A stretch of DNA of 21,579 bases. It comes from JALZHR01 sp036388635. GTDB taxonomy: Bacteria; Acidobacteriota; Blastocatellia; Pyrinomonadales; Pyrinomonadaceae. A model generated the notes under the pieces. It was not told the origin of the DNA. It was given only the letters and a program-made list of their open reading frames with translations, and made no database searches. The position numbers and the translations under genes are program-made. This document shows positions 11,201 through 16,505 of this stretch, one piece after another. Each line of letters starts with the position of its first letter. Position 1 is the first letter of the stretch. The stretch is taken from NCBI GenBank assembly GCA_036388635.1, contig DASVRL010000418.1, forward strand, positions 1-21,579. Reading direction: 5' to 3'.

Positions 11201-12070
11201 AGCCGCAGCCGAATAAGTTGCGGTGCTGCTGTAGAATATCCACCAGGTGTTTGTCGAAGGACGAAAGATAGCGACATCGGTTTTGCCGTCGCCTTCATAG
11301 TCGCCCGGCACTGCCTTGTCGCCCGCCATCCCCCACGAAACGGTTATCGTCTGTGCGTCGGAACTTCTTTTAATTAACCAGGTTCCCGCGGTAAAAACCG
11401 CCATATCGGTTTTGCCGTCGCCGTCGTAGTCGCCCGGCGCGACCGATGAACTGCTCGTTCCGAGAGCATAAGTTGTCACACTGTTAGTCGAGCTGTTTTT
11501 AATCTTCCATTCCTGATTCGATGATTTCCAACTGCCGATATCAGCTTTGCCGTCGCCGTCGAAATCAAAGCGCACGCTTCCGGCGGGAAGCGTCAGAGGC
11601 GAACCCGGATTGTTTGTCGTCGAATTATTTTCCGTGCCGAAGAAACCGAAAAATGAGCCTAGAGAAGAAACAAAAGAAGAACCGATAACGGAGATTGTTT
11701 TTCCGCTGGCGGCAGATCCGGCAATCCCGAAACCTTCAACCTGCTGCGAAGGAGACGAAAAGACGTTTTTAGCTGATGCAACCGCTCCGCTTGTAAGAGA
11801 AGTAATTTGCGCGAAAGAAGAACTGGAAGCGGACGCGAACGCCTGGGGCGGTGCTTGAACAGCCAGAGGCAAATTATTTTGAGCGGCAAAAGCCTGACGG
11901 TTTGAACTAAATAAGAAAACCGGCGCCATTAATGCCGCTACTAAGAGCAACGCTACCGAGCGGTTAAGAGCGGAAGAAACTTTAGGTTTATTGAAAATTT
12001 GCAGCTTGGCGGCAAATCTAAAAACACCTTTAAAAACAAAAACGACCAGACCGGTATTAGCTTTTCTCAT
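5300..12070 (-). CDS. Secreted FG-GAP / RHS (YD-repeat) polymorphic toxin-like protein
   Basis: A 2256-residue protein. A long basic N-region followed by a hydrophobic core ending in AFA (about 36-62) looks like an extended Sec signal peptide. Six FG-GAP/VCBS-type repeats follow at about 165-430, each with a Ca-binding DxDGDxxxD element (for example DYDGDGKTDMAVF). From about 444 to 1900 the protein is an RHS/YD-repeat body (YEYDA, YDEMSRLTSE, YAYDQTGRLTG, YVYFEGRLIAEQ) and includes GCGCAGGEVVT near 1250. The hyperconserved RHS core (NxYxYxxNNP with DPxG) is not seen. Instead DPNGIS near 1905 runs into a Tyr/Asn/Ser/Gly-rich linker (about 1914-1960), a Cys-containing segment and a unique C-terminus. 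There is no PAAR domain, so delivery via type VI secretion is not suggested; surface display or export is more likely. ATG at 12070 has GAGAGG four bases upstream. The length is normal for toxin-type RHS proteins. Confidence 0.88.
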   Translation of the reverse strand: MRKANTGLVVFVFKGVFRFAAKLQIFNKPKVSSALNRSVALLLVAALMAPVFLFSSNRQAFAAQNNLPLAVQAPPQAFASASSSSFAQITSLTSGAVASAKNVFSSPSQQVEGFGIAGSAASGKTISVIGSSFVSSLGSFFGFFGTENNSTTNNPGSPLTLPAGSVRFDFDGDGKADIGSWKSSNQEWKIKNSSTNSVTTYALGTSSSSVAPGDYDGDGKTDMAVFTAGTWLIKRSSDAQTITVSWGMAGDKAVPGDYEGDGKTDVAIFRPSTNTWWIFYSSTATYSAAAFGTAGDITVQGNYDGDNKTDLAVFRPSTGYWYVQGSSAGFFGLQWGSASDVPLSADFDGDATTDFAVYRGATGTWFVLKSSTGFSQYISQTLGKYGDQPVPADYDGDGTDDFAVWQPTAGTWSIIKSSNSSVDSSVLGVAGDVSVPSAYLRQTSYVYGYDFAKTRLSPKNSMGGTDLYSRNFGWETTLVSLKGRAGLDMELGISYNSLVWTKDAANNAIVFNVDNSNVSPGFRFGFSTVEPAYYDSQTSKFLYLMVTPSGERVEFRQTAALDTYETTDSSYRQLKINGSATPNDPAENLSLTITSTDGIQMLYEWKGGAYRCQKIIDHNGNYISINHDANGLLQTVTDSLGRVLTVNYSSDQYPTSITQTWKNNNGQGSDVQHTWATFTYTTKQIQTDFSGLTVIGPGDAFALKVLQKVTLPTGSYRTFDYNSWGQVKQVNDYGADNHLLNYKKLNFPNDQNSPQSDCPRFTETRNWIENFNLVGGTAQETVVTNSITPNYSYSLPDGNNGTETLIQVSMQNDPTNHVSKTIVGSSGWKEGLPIASEDWADGASGAERKRWTWNNWTQDDTNLSYILNPRVTISKVGDASNIKKTELDYKMASGSQTVSDYGLVSETRVYDGSSNALKKKTTMLYQTGSAYLSRRIIGLPNEVNAYGDENGSLVHVSKVTYQFDEGDFTQESNQIVTPVQHDAAYGSSFTTGRGNLTSITRHDPSGLTASLTSSIRYDIAGSPVAQIMPWTSSTTRKIRIEYADNFIDGTNRNTFAYPKFFIDALGSVTTSTYRYDIGADVRTQTPAPAGQTVGKINDRIYDSAGRLEKDLIVNNGAYVRYEYDASQVLLTTYATVTDGQGETKSELYLDGAGRKLRSRSAFSWSGSNVSTWSGQINEYDILGRIKRQTPQTEITSSWQPTNEDNRGTNVWLWTSQDYDWKGRVVQITNTDGSTREMNYEGCGCAGGEVVTVKGEEIIERNWQGTATNNLGRRTQKIYSDLLGRNYKTEIYNWNGTGTPYSTTVSTFNARDQVTLSRQYDGASSASVYQDTTMTYDGHGRLKTHHTAEQDAGTSTVFDYNYDGSLQKKTDARGAASNYTYNARGQMTQVSYDVPPASYYPPYINYAARHVVNNNYVNGLKIVGGRFGSDTTVIVSQINYPGNGAPPTFTQLATYNNGQLTRGTEYGADTLTFIDSGSVNYSNTGGMYVHVINNTSAKVSEKVGLTAQFGSGGNFNGGGDFYGVPQTPTVSYEYDAATNLTAMNDGEGRIDYKYDEMSRLTSENRDFNNITNPSSTDGSYKLSYEYTLFGALKSITDPYNARINYTVDKIGRTTAVTGAVAYAGLTNYATELQYRAWGAGKHLKYGNDSVLNIDYNTQLNPSQYELLNSSSTSVMKAEYKYYSDNRLQFVNDLGNDRLDRKYAYDQTGRLTGAESGYAANGQPYSTSTTGPYGLSYGHDSFDNLTSRYNYYWYSGTHPSFNTTYVNNRNQNVGWTYDPDGRAINFQTPNSSGQSSNSRFTYDASGQQVQGVNDGNGQQIKWSDRYYVRSTVLGGAVISEVSSEVHQPSNHAGLKLSTYVYFEGRLIAEQTTNGLYAQTQTEVVVWKQKDPLNTSSYGAAGQVAIDPNGISTDSPNYSNLNQYSSYYSQYFNYYNYGQNYNPWQGTGYGSSSPYSSGGGAGGVPGNPTVCTVNGVSQPCGTISSHEASPCPNNNCGAQYITINNHYSPEPGWQPSSSGFYFFTANADGTIGYNGTLKREFNVRDDDADGAPVENGYAVWYDPIFLEFPNFDAYWAFRETHPIPPEGKEGTVTTQTTANNPNANPCPGPLDYSRNLTHIVENHIDQLPQYVGRKSVYGRGIFSTPNRDSRIRRTQIINNLTFRLGGLTIQTDANGRNTYVYVLAIDAQITNAVEIFVVGKEGREGSRPGQWTNVNTLIVGHDCKTVITSHPGKPASWRTPNPVIVGNPKWWSPTWVLPF
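5303..5770 (-). other. C-terminal toxin-like module of the RHS protein (about residues 2101-2256)
   Basis: After the linker and a segment ending TTANNPNANPCPG, the last ~156 residues change character: compact, mixed alpha/beta composition with no YD repeats. Visible residues include H2115 and H2120 in HIVENH, K2131-S2132 in GRKSVYG, a strand-rich centre (NTYVYVLAIDAQ, NAVEIFVVG), and H2218 to H2227 in HDCKTVITSHPG. A His pair, then a Lys-Ser, then a late Thr/Ser-His-Pro strand is reminiscent of metal-independent RNase toxins of the EndoU/BECR fold. No family can be assigned by eye, and a nuclease role is an inference. Confidence 0.45.
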
Positions 12071-12145
12071 TCAACCTCTCTAAATAATTAAATTTTAAAC
12101 ACGCGGTTACTTGATTTTAAGAAAGGGAATGAAATAAGATGCGAG

Positions 12146-12235
12146 TGCACAGGTCCATCTTAAGGATAATTCCTTTTCAAACAGATGAACCAAACAGCCT
12201 GATTGATAATTGGCGTTATCAATCGGGTTTTTTTT
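12146..12235 (+). ncRNA. Possible small RNA upstream of and divergent from the RHS gene
   Basis: No protein frame fits here. A sigma70-like promoter can be drawn on the plus strand: TTGATT at 12111-12116, an 18-base spacer and TAAGAT at 12135-12140. About 90 bases later comes a strong rho-independent terminator (12198-12235). The whole unit lies 40-165 bases upstream of the RHS start, transcribed away from it. Nested complementarity (TAAGATG/CATCTTA and AAAGGGAAT/ATTCCTTTT with one wobble) spans the promoter/start region. The RNA is inferred; there is no match to a known family. Confidence 0.3.
12198..12235 (+). terminator. Rho-independent terminator (plus strand)
   Basis: The stem CCTGATTGATAA (12198-12209) pairs with TTATCAATCGGG (12216-12227) over 12 positions with one G-U wobble. 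The loop is TTGGCG, and eight T residues follow (12228-12235). No plus-strand protein gene lies upstream in the window, so it probably ends a small untranslated transcript. Confidence 0.7.
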
Positions 12236-12307
12236 AGTTCAACCGAAAATCAACTTTTTCCTTTAAAAGAAGCCGGGAAAAAGTTATAAACTCAACAGAC
12301 AACAAAC

Positions 12308-12341
12308 AAAAAAGCCGATTACTCAAACCTGAATAATCCGC
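12308..12341 (-). terminator. Rho-independent terminator (minus strand) of a broken gene
   Basis: Read on the minus strand, GCGGATTATTCA (12341-12330) pairs with TGAGTAATCGGC (12325-12314) with one G-G mismatch and one wobble. The loop is GGTT, and six T residues follow (12313-12308). The stop codon of the decayed minus-strand frame (12323-12325) lies inside this hairpin, so the two evidently belong together. It faces the plus-strand terminator at 12198-12235 across about 70 bases. Confidence 0.6.
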
Positions 12342-12577
12342 TTCGGAATTAAAATCTTGTATTTCTCTGAACAGGTAAAACCGGGAATTAAATCTTCATA
12401 AAGCAGAACAACCGGAAACCGCACGGTAATTTTTCTTAAATCAGCCAGGCAATTATAGAAAATATGAAGCATAGGGCTCTGCTCGTGAATCCCGATAAAA
12501 ACAAAACCTTCAGATTGTTGAAGCTAATATATAGATTTTTCAAGTTTCCAAACTTTATCTACATAAAAACCTCACTT
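12323..12577 (-). pseudogene. Broken minus-strand gene, protein-like C-terminus retained
   Basis: From 12523 to the TGA at 12323-12325 a 66-codon frame has clearly protein-like content: GFVFIGIHEQSPMLHIFYN, then VRFPVVLLYEDLIPGF and KYKILIPKRIIQV, with alternating hydrophobic strands and amphipathic helix. It has no plausible start of its own. The same frame continues upstream through a TAG at 12524-12526 into VDKVWKLEKSIY before meeting a TGA near 12575. A good terminator overlaps the stop, and a promoter-like TTGACA (12698-12703) with TAGTTT (12674-12679) lies upstream on the same strand. This looks like the remains of a real gene whose 5' part is deleted or mutated. The family is not recognised. 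Confidence 0.45.
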
Positions 12578-12939
12578 AAAGAACATCGGTATACGGTATT
12601 TTATTGTATCTTAATACCTGCTCTCTGCTGAACCATGTCCAAAAGGAACCGGATTTTGCTGTCGGTTGAAAAGAAACTAGCACAGATTCAAATTTTATGT
12701 CAATGTTTTTGTGAAAAAGGGAGAGACTAATTAAGCGTCGGCAAGTTTTCTGCTAAATAAGTCGGGTATTTCGGAACTCGTCTTTTCTTCAGTTGACGCT
12801 AGTTGTAAAAATAAACAAACAACTCGACGGCTCCGGCTAAAGCTTTAAAGCAGCGGGAAAACGGTGTGACGCGGCTTGGCACAAATATTCAGGAGTTACT
12901 GCGTAAATTGTTAGTTTTATACATTTTAACCGAATATTT
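12578..12939. other. Gene-free, AT-rich stretch between two gene remnants
   Basis: No frame here has convincing protein content. The minus strand holds a TTGACA/TAGTTT promoter-like pair (12674-12703, 18-base spacer) pointing toward the broken gene ending at 12323. The plus strand leads into the recombinase fragment without the SAM-like N-terminal domain expected upstream of it, indicating that part is deleted. Confidence 0.4.
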
Positions 12940-13188
12940 GTGCAAAGCCCTTTGCTGGATTCTAAAATCGCCAACGGGATTCGCGCAGTTAAAGGCGTGC
13001 CGTTTCGCGGCAGGCGTACCGGCAACTGGCTGACCAAAGAAGACGCTCAAAAATGGCTCAATGCTCCGGACGTGAAAACCTTAAAAGGCGTGCGCGACCG
13101 AGCGCTGTTAGCAGTGCTGATCGGCTGCGGGCTGCGACGAGCCGAAGCTTCGATTCTTTCTTTTCATCATATCGTGCAGCGCGAACCC
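12907..13188 (+). pseudogene. Tyrosine recombinase/integrase fragment, truncated at both ends
   Basis: From a GTG at 12940 (frame open from 12907) about 80 codons match the middle of phage- and integron-like tyrosine recombinases: SKIANGIRAVKGV, then GNWLTKEDAQKWLNAPD, LKGVRDRALLAVLIGCGLRR with the first catalytic Arg of the R-H-R-Y set in GLRR, and HHIVQRE. The N-terminal DNA-binding domain is missing. After QRE (about 13188) the similarity stops before the catalytic H-R and the Tyr nucleophile. The remaining frame up to 13380 is merely the antisense of the neighbouring VWD gene. Normal family members have about 300 residues, so this is a non-functional relic. Confidence 0.8.
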
Positions 13189-13270
13189 AATTCGTTAGAG
13201 AATAGGATTATAAGCGCCTCGCCCGTCTGCGACGCTCACGGAGACATCGTCGTTCAACAGCACATCACTA

Positions 13271-14641
13271 TCACGGATGTGCCCTCTTGCGCCTCAGCAG
13301 GCAAATCAACAGCGCGATCAAGATGCCTAGAAGCAATCCTAATAGGATCCAGATTAATCTCGACGGAATCGTCTCGCTGACCGAATCGGCAACCACGCTC
13401 TGGCTGAGAACGTAGGTCGTCGCGAAACCGGGATTGCCGGTCACCATCACGTCGTAGACGCAATTCGCGTTCTCACTGCCTCTCGCCATTTGGCACGCCG
13501 CTCTCGCCAGATTCTCGGCGATGGGTTCCGCGGATGTCGTTCCTGGGACCTCGCACGGTGGGCGCTCCGGGGGCCAACTCCGGTTGGTGAATGTGCTGGT
13601 CGATGTGCCGGGTGCATAGTCAAAGAGACTGTTTGCGTCGGTTACCCGCCAGGCGTCAGCAAATTTCTGGTTAAGGCTCACATAGCGGTCGTGGGAGGTC
13701 TGCGGCAGCGGTCCCATTGAGCTGCCGTCCGGAAGCGCCGGCAACCATGTGTCTGGACCAATGAAACCCGCAATCCCAAATCCTTCGCCTGCGGGCGCGA
13801 TGTCCAAGTTGAGGTACCACTTGCCCTGATCAGCCCACCAGCCAGGCGTGACAAACAAGTAGGTTCCGTCCGGGAAGTCGATCCTCAGCCCGCCGGCTGC
13901 GTTCGTTCTCGTAATGCGACTGCGGTTGCCGAGGTCGATACCTCGCTCGCCCAGTTCAACCAGCGCACCGTCAACGCGGAGTTGAAGTCCGCTGGGATCG
14001 GGCACACCACTGAGGTTCGGCTCGTAAGTCACTCTGTGACTTCCTACTTTCGCGGCAACCGCTGTATTGATACTGACGCACGCGGCTCGTTCGTCTTCAG
14101 GGTTGGCGTTCGTCGAGACCGGCGTGTGGCGGACTTGGATTTCCAGACCTTTAGAATCCCGCAGAAAGATGAACTCGCCAGCGGACTGGAAGTCATAGCG
14201 CGCTCCGTTAATAGTGGTGATGTGCGGGTCACCCGTTGACGACGGGTTATAGGTGATTGAATAGAACCCAGGTCCCATCAACGCAAGTTTGATGCTTATG
14301 TAATAGGTCCCGGCAGTCAACACCCTGGTCCCGGATAATTGACCCGATGTGGTCAGCGGTATATCAGCCAGGTTCGAGGCGGGGTTCGTTGTCAAGTAAA
14401 AGCTGCGACCCTGAGTTGGGCTGCCAGTGTAAGTAGCATCCCAATGGATAGTCTTCGGTGTGCCAATAATCGTGAAGGACGCTGTTACGACCGTACACGG
14501 AGAAACGGAACAGTCCTTTGATGCCTGCACGCTAGCTGCCTCAACTGAGCCGGACAAGAGAACTGCAGCCAACAGCAGTAACAACATGTAATTCATGTGA
14601 AATCTAGCCCTAATCGACCACGAAGTGATTTTTGTTAGCAT
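13271..14641 (-). CDS. VWD-domain exported protein with C-terminal membrane anchor
   Basis: A 456-residue protein. A signal peptide with core MLLLLLAAVLLSG ends near VEA (about residue 35). A beta-rich region with paired Cys (CSVSPC) follows, then a von Willebrand factor type D-like domain opened by GDPHITTINGARYDFQSAGE (about 138-157) with LEIQVRHTP. C-terminal Cys occur near PPCEV, RAACQM and NCVYDV. It ends in one hydrophobic helix (IWILLGLLLGILIALLICLL) and a basic tail RRKRAHP, so the bulk of the protein would face outward. VWD modules mediate extracellular assembly or adhesion; the partner is unknown. ATG at 14641 is fixed by a very strong GAGGAGG seven bases upstream. Base composition is more GC-rich than the flanks, and the 3' end abuts a recombinase fragment, suggesting arrival by transfer. 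Confidence 0.8.
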   Translation of the reverse strand: MLTKITSWSIRARFHMNYMLLLLLAAVLLSGSVEAASVQASKDCSVSPCTVVTASFTIIGTPKTIHWDATYTGSPTQGRSFYLTTNPASNLADIPLTTSGQLSGTRVLTAGTYYISIKLALMGPGFYSITYNPSSTGDPHITTINGARYDFQSAGEFIFLRDSKGLEIQVRHTPVSTNANPEDERAACVSINTAVAAKVGSHRVTYEPNLSGVPDPSGLQLRVDGALVELGERGIDLGNRSRITRTNAAGGLRIDFPDGTYLFVTPGWWADQGKWYLNLDIAPAGEGFGIAGFIGPDTWLPALPDGSSMGPLPQTSHDRYVSLNQKFADAWRVTDANSLFDYAPGTSTSTFTNRSWPPERPPCEVPGTTSAEPIAENLARAACQMARGSENANCVYDVMVTGNPGFATTYVLSQSVVADSVSETIPSRLIWILLGLLLGILIALLICLLRRKRAHP

Positions 14642-14925
14642 ATTTTCCTCCTCAAGAAATTGCGATTGTGTCTGTCAAATGGCGGATGCAAATACTGTAA
14701 AAATCTAGCTTCTAAAACCGAACCGGACTAAAGTCGAATTAATTTTCACCTTTGCCGCTCTCGTCAATTTAACGTCCTGTTATAGAAATATGACTTTTCC
14801 CCTCAAAATCTTACACACAGTATTAAAAATAATTTTTATTTCTACCGACAAACGCTCCAGACGAAAGCGAAAAATATCATTGCAGACAATAAAAAAGGGC
14901 TCCTCTCGTGGAATCCTGGAATTTT

Positions 14926-15054
14926 ATGATATACCGTTGGGAAAATTGCGAATTTGATGTGATTTTCGCTGAAAATAAGCCTTTAAACGATAATCTGCGC
15001 CACGCGTTGCATAGCTTTCCTCTACTTCTGCCGGGGAGCGGTTTCCTTAAATAA
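14926..15054 (+). CDS. Small 42-residue open frame, possible gene remnant
   Basis: ATG at 14926 to TAA at 15052-15054. The translation has protein-like composition: RWENCEFDVIFAENKPL, then LRHALHSFPLLLPGSGFLK. The frame is open further upstream to 14893, so GTG at 14908 is an alternative start. There is no convincing ribosome-binding site and no family likeness. It could be the tail of a deleted gene or chance. An antisense 80-codon frame covers the same bases but has unlikely composition. Confidence 0.22.
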   Translation: MIYRWENCEFDVIFAENKPLNDNLRHALHSFPLLLPGSGFLK

Positions 15055-15084
15055 TTCAAGCACGGAAAATAATTCAAGCACGGA
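15049..15084. repeat. Perfect tandem duplication, 2 x 18 bases
   Basis: AAATAATTCAAGCACGGA occurs twice back to back (15049-15066 and 15067-15084). The first copy overlaps the stop codon of the 42-codon frame. It is a recent-looking duplication with no known role. Confidence 0.85.
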
Positions 15085-15130
15085 CAAAAATCAATTTGAG
15101 TTGTGGTCTCAAACTTCAAAAAGATGATAG

Positions 15131-15160
15131 TCTATCTCAAAAACGCCCCTTTTCGGGACA
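15131..15160 (+). repeat. Degenerate copy of the GTCTC hairpin repeat
   Basis: TCTATCTCAAAAACG, CCCC and TTTTCGGGACA match the layout of the intact copies at 15181 and 15726, but the right arm has diverged, so the stem is imperfect. It lies 21 bases before the next copy. Confidence 0.5.
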
Positions 15161-15180
15161 TTGAAATCAGTGGAAAATGT

Positions 15181-15206
15181 GTCTCAAAAACCACCCTTTT
15201 TGAGAC
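15181..15206 (+). repeat. GTCTC hairpin repeat, copy upstream of the small membrane gene
   Basis: Perfect 10-base arms GTCTCAAAAA and TTTTTGAGAC enclose the loop CCACCC. It is 23 bases before the ATG of the membrane protein gene, and the purine-rich AAAGGGGA that could act as its ribosome-binding site starts at the hairpin's edge. The fold may therefore affect translation. Nearly identical to the copy at 15726-15751 and in the same orientation. Confidence 0.8.
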
Positions 15207-15229
15207 AAAGGGGATAAAATATCTTAGTT

Positions 15230-15697
15230 ATGTTCAATATTTCGCTAAAACAAATCACTAAATACACAACACAGATTTTCTTTTGCTTGGTTGGTGTATT
15301 CTTAGTTAGAGAAACTTATCTCTTCACCACTGGTCGTGTTGCCGCTTTTGATGGTCGTCCGACCTCATTTGACTTATTGTTTCACTTGAAATGTGCTTTG
15401 TTTGCTTTATTGATTTGGCTGCCGCTAATTCTAGCGATTCCGTTATCTCACATGCCAATGAAGTTTCGCCGCATATTTGCTGTTTGGCAATTGCCCGGCT
15501 TTATAGGTCTTTTTATTGTTCTATTGGTGTTCTCCGCAGATGTGCCTCAACTATTTGACGGCAGCATTGCCAGAGACCCGGACTCATTTTATTCATTGAT
15601 CGTGGGGCTCGCTTCTGTTTCGTGTTTAGTTATTGCAGTCGGATATTATGTGATTCAGTTATTTTTACCGACAAAAGAATCACAGAAATTAAAATAG
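15230..15697 (+). CDS. Small four-helix membrane protein of unknown function
   Basis: 155 residues with four predicted membrane helices: IFFCLVGVFLV (about 16-30), LFALLIWLPLILAIPL (about 57-72), GFIGLFIVLLVF (about 90-103) and YSLIVGLASVSCLVIAVGYY (about 121-140). The tail is short and basic. No catalytic motif or family is recognised. ATG at 15230 is used; the nearest purine-rich site (AAAGGGGA) is about 15 bases upstream, too far for good initiation. The gene lies alone, flanked at both ends by hairpin repeats in direct orientation, like a cassette. Codon use is more AT-rich than in the sensor kinase nearby. Confidence 0.65.
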   Translation: MFNISLKQITKYTTQIFFCLVGVFLVRETYLFTTGRVAAFDGRPTSFDLLFHLKCALFALLIWLPLILAIPLSHMPMKFRRIFAVWQLPGFIGLFIVLLVFSADVPQLFDGSIARDPDSFYSLIVGLASVSCLVIAVGYYVIQLFLPTKESQKLK

Positions 15698-15725
15698 CTG
15701 CAAAAGTGGTTTTGAAACAGGAACA

Positions 15726-15751
15726 GTCTCAAAAACGACCCTTTTTGAGAC
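15726..15751 (+). repeat. GTCTC hairpin repeat, copy downstream of the small membrane gene
   Basis: Perfect arms GTCTCAAAAA and TTTTTGAGAC around loop CGACCC, 28 bases after the stop of the membrane gene. It has no following T-run, so it is not a standard terminator. It differs from the 15181 copy at one loop base. Confidence 0.8.
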
Positions 15752-15765
15752 AGGAAATTATAGAA

Positions 15766-15864
15766 ATGTCCGAAACAGAAAAAGAATTACTTTCGAAGTT
15801 CGAAGGATATGACTACCTAACCGGACTCACGCCGTTTCTTAAAAGCACGCGCACCAGCCAATAG
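15766..15864 (+). pseudogene. Possible 5' remnant of a lost gene
   Basis: ATG at 15766 with AGGA about 10 bases upstream starts MSETEKELLSKFEGYDYL, which looks like a genuine soluble N-terminus. After about 16 codons (around 15813) the frame enters the antisense of the DUF2306-like gene and ends at 15864. This fits a gene start left by a deletion or insertion junction next to the hairpin repeat. Chance is a real alternative. Confidence 0.25.
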
Positions 15865-16466
15865 AGCATCGACAGCAATACCAACAGCGGCGGAATCATA
15901 AGCAAGGGGATAATGCGTATTTGTTCCGGGAACACTTGTGCCTGCCCCAGAAAAAATGACGCAGCCGCAATCCATAGCGCAAAGCACATACGCCACAAAT
16001 GTCTTGCAATGCGACGTTTTGCTGATATACCGCGCCGCATCAGGCGCAAGTCTCCGATAACCGCCAGCGTCGCTACCGCGCCAAATAAAAATCCGGGCGG
16101 CGACGGCAGACCGTCAAGCGTGCCGGTAACACTATTTAAAGCATCAAAACCGAATTTGAAACCGAGAATGCCCGCCGTCAGCCCGATAAACATTGCGGCA
16201 GCGTCCGTCCAATAAAATTTTTGCGCTCGATGCCGGATTGAGAGCAGCGCGGTAACAGTTAAATAAAATGTCAACAAACCGGCGACTATCGAGATTCGTT
16301 CGGGTTTGATGATCGCCAACGCCGCGCCGCTTGCCGACATAAAAATCATTGTAAAAACAAAGACCATCCCACTTTTGCGATGAAGCTTTCCGCCTTTCGC
16401 AGCATAAATCGCGACCGCCCCTGAAACGAGTGCCGATATTCCGGCAATAATGTGTAAAAACTTCAT
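15813..16466 (-). CDS. DUF2306-like seven-helix membrane protein
   Basis: 217 residues, about seven hydrophobic helices. The N-terminus (MKFLHIIAGISALVSGAVAIYAAKGGKLHRKSG) has the conserved pattern His in helix 1, then a Gly-rich helix, KGG and HRxxG, as in the DUF2306 group of predicted membrane proteins. A second basic HLWRMCFALW motif lies in helix 6. The biochemical role of the group is not established; histidines within helices could bind heme or metal, which is speculative. ATG at 16466 has GGAGGAG about 10 bases upstream. It starts 39 bases after the DinB-like gene on the same strand, so the two are likely co-transcribed. Confidence 0.65.
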   Translation of the reverse strand: MKFLHIIAGISALVSGAVAIYAAKGGKLHRKSGMVFVFTMIFMSASGAALAIIKPERISIVAGLLTFYLTVTALLSIRHRAQKFYWTDAAAMFIGLTAGILGFKFGFDALNSVTGTLDGLPSPPGFLFGAVATLAVIGDLRLMRRGISAKRRIARHLWRMCFALWIAAASFFLGQAQVFPEQIRIIPLLMIPPLLVLLSMLYWLVRVLLRNGVSPVR

Positions 16467-16505
16467 CGATATACCACTCCTCCAATTACTTTAGTCTTGG
16501 CGCGT

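Larger units (their letters stand above)
14642..15229. other. Intergenic region with a small open frame, tandem repeat and hairpin repeats
   Basis: This 588-base gap between the divergent VWD and membrane-protein genes holds the VWD ribosome-binding site, a 42-codon open frame (14926-15054), a perfect 2 x 18-base tandem repeat (15049-15084) and two members of the GTCTC hairpin family (15131-15160, 15181-15206). The first 230 bases are AT-rich and show only a weak minus-strand TTGACG (14762-14767) that may drive the VWD gene. Confidence 0.5.

Noticed and set aside
10920..11243. Arg-rich minus-strand and plus-strand frames inside the FG-GAP coding region
   Set aside because: They are alternative-frame shadows of repetitive GAC/GGC-rich calcium-binding repeats; the RHS frame is clearly the real one.
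11547..11858. 103-codon plus-strand frame opposite the RHS N-terminus
   Set aside because: Antisense shadow of the signal/linker region; no ribosome-binding site or family likeness.
13189..13380. Continuation of the recombinase frame to 13380
   Set aside because: From about 13271 it is the exact antisense of the VWD gene's 3' end, and it shows no recombinase motif after QRE.
14877..15119. 80-codon minus-strand frame with repeated CLNY
   Set aside because: The repeat comes from the 18-base tandem duplication. Composition is implausible and the opposite frame looks more protein-like.
15131..15206. CRISPR array
   Set aside because: Only two adjacent similar units, with palindromic cores and no regular spacers or cas genes. 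Fits a dispersed hairpin repeat instead.
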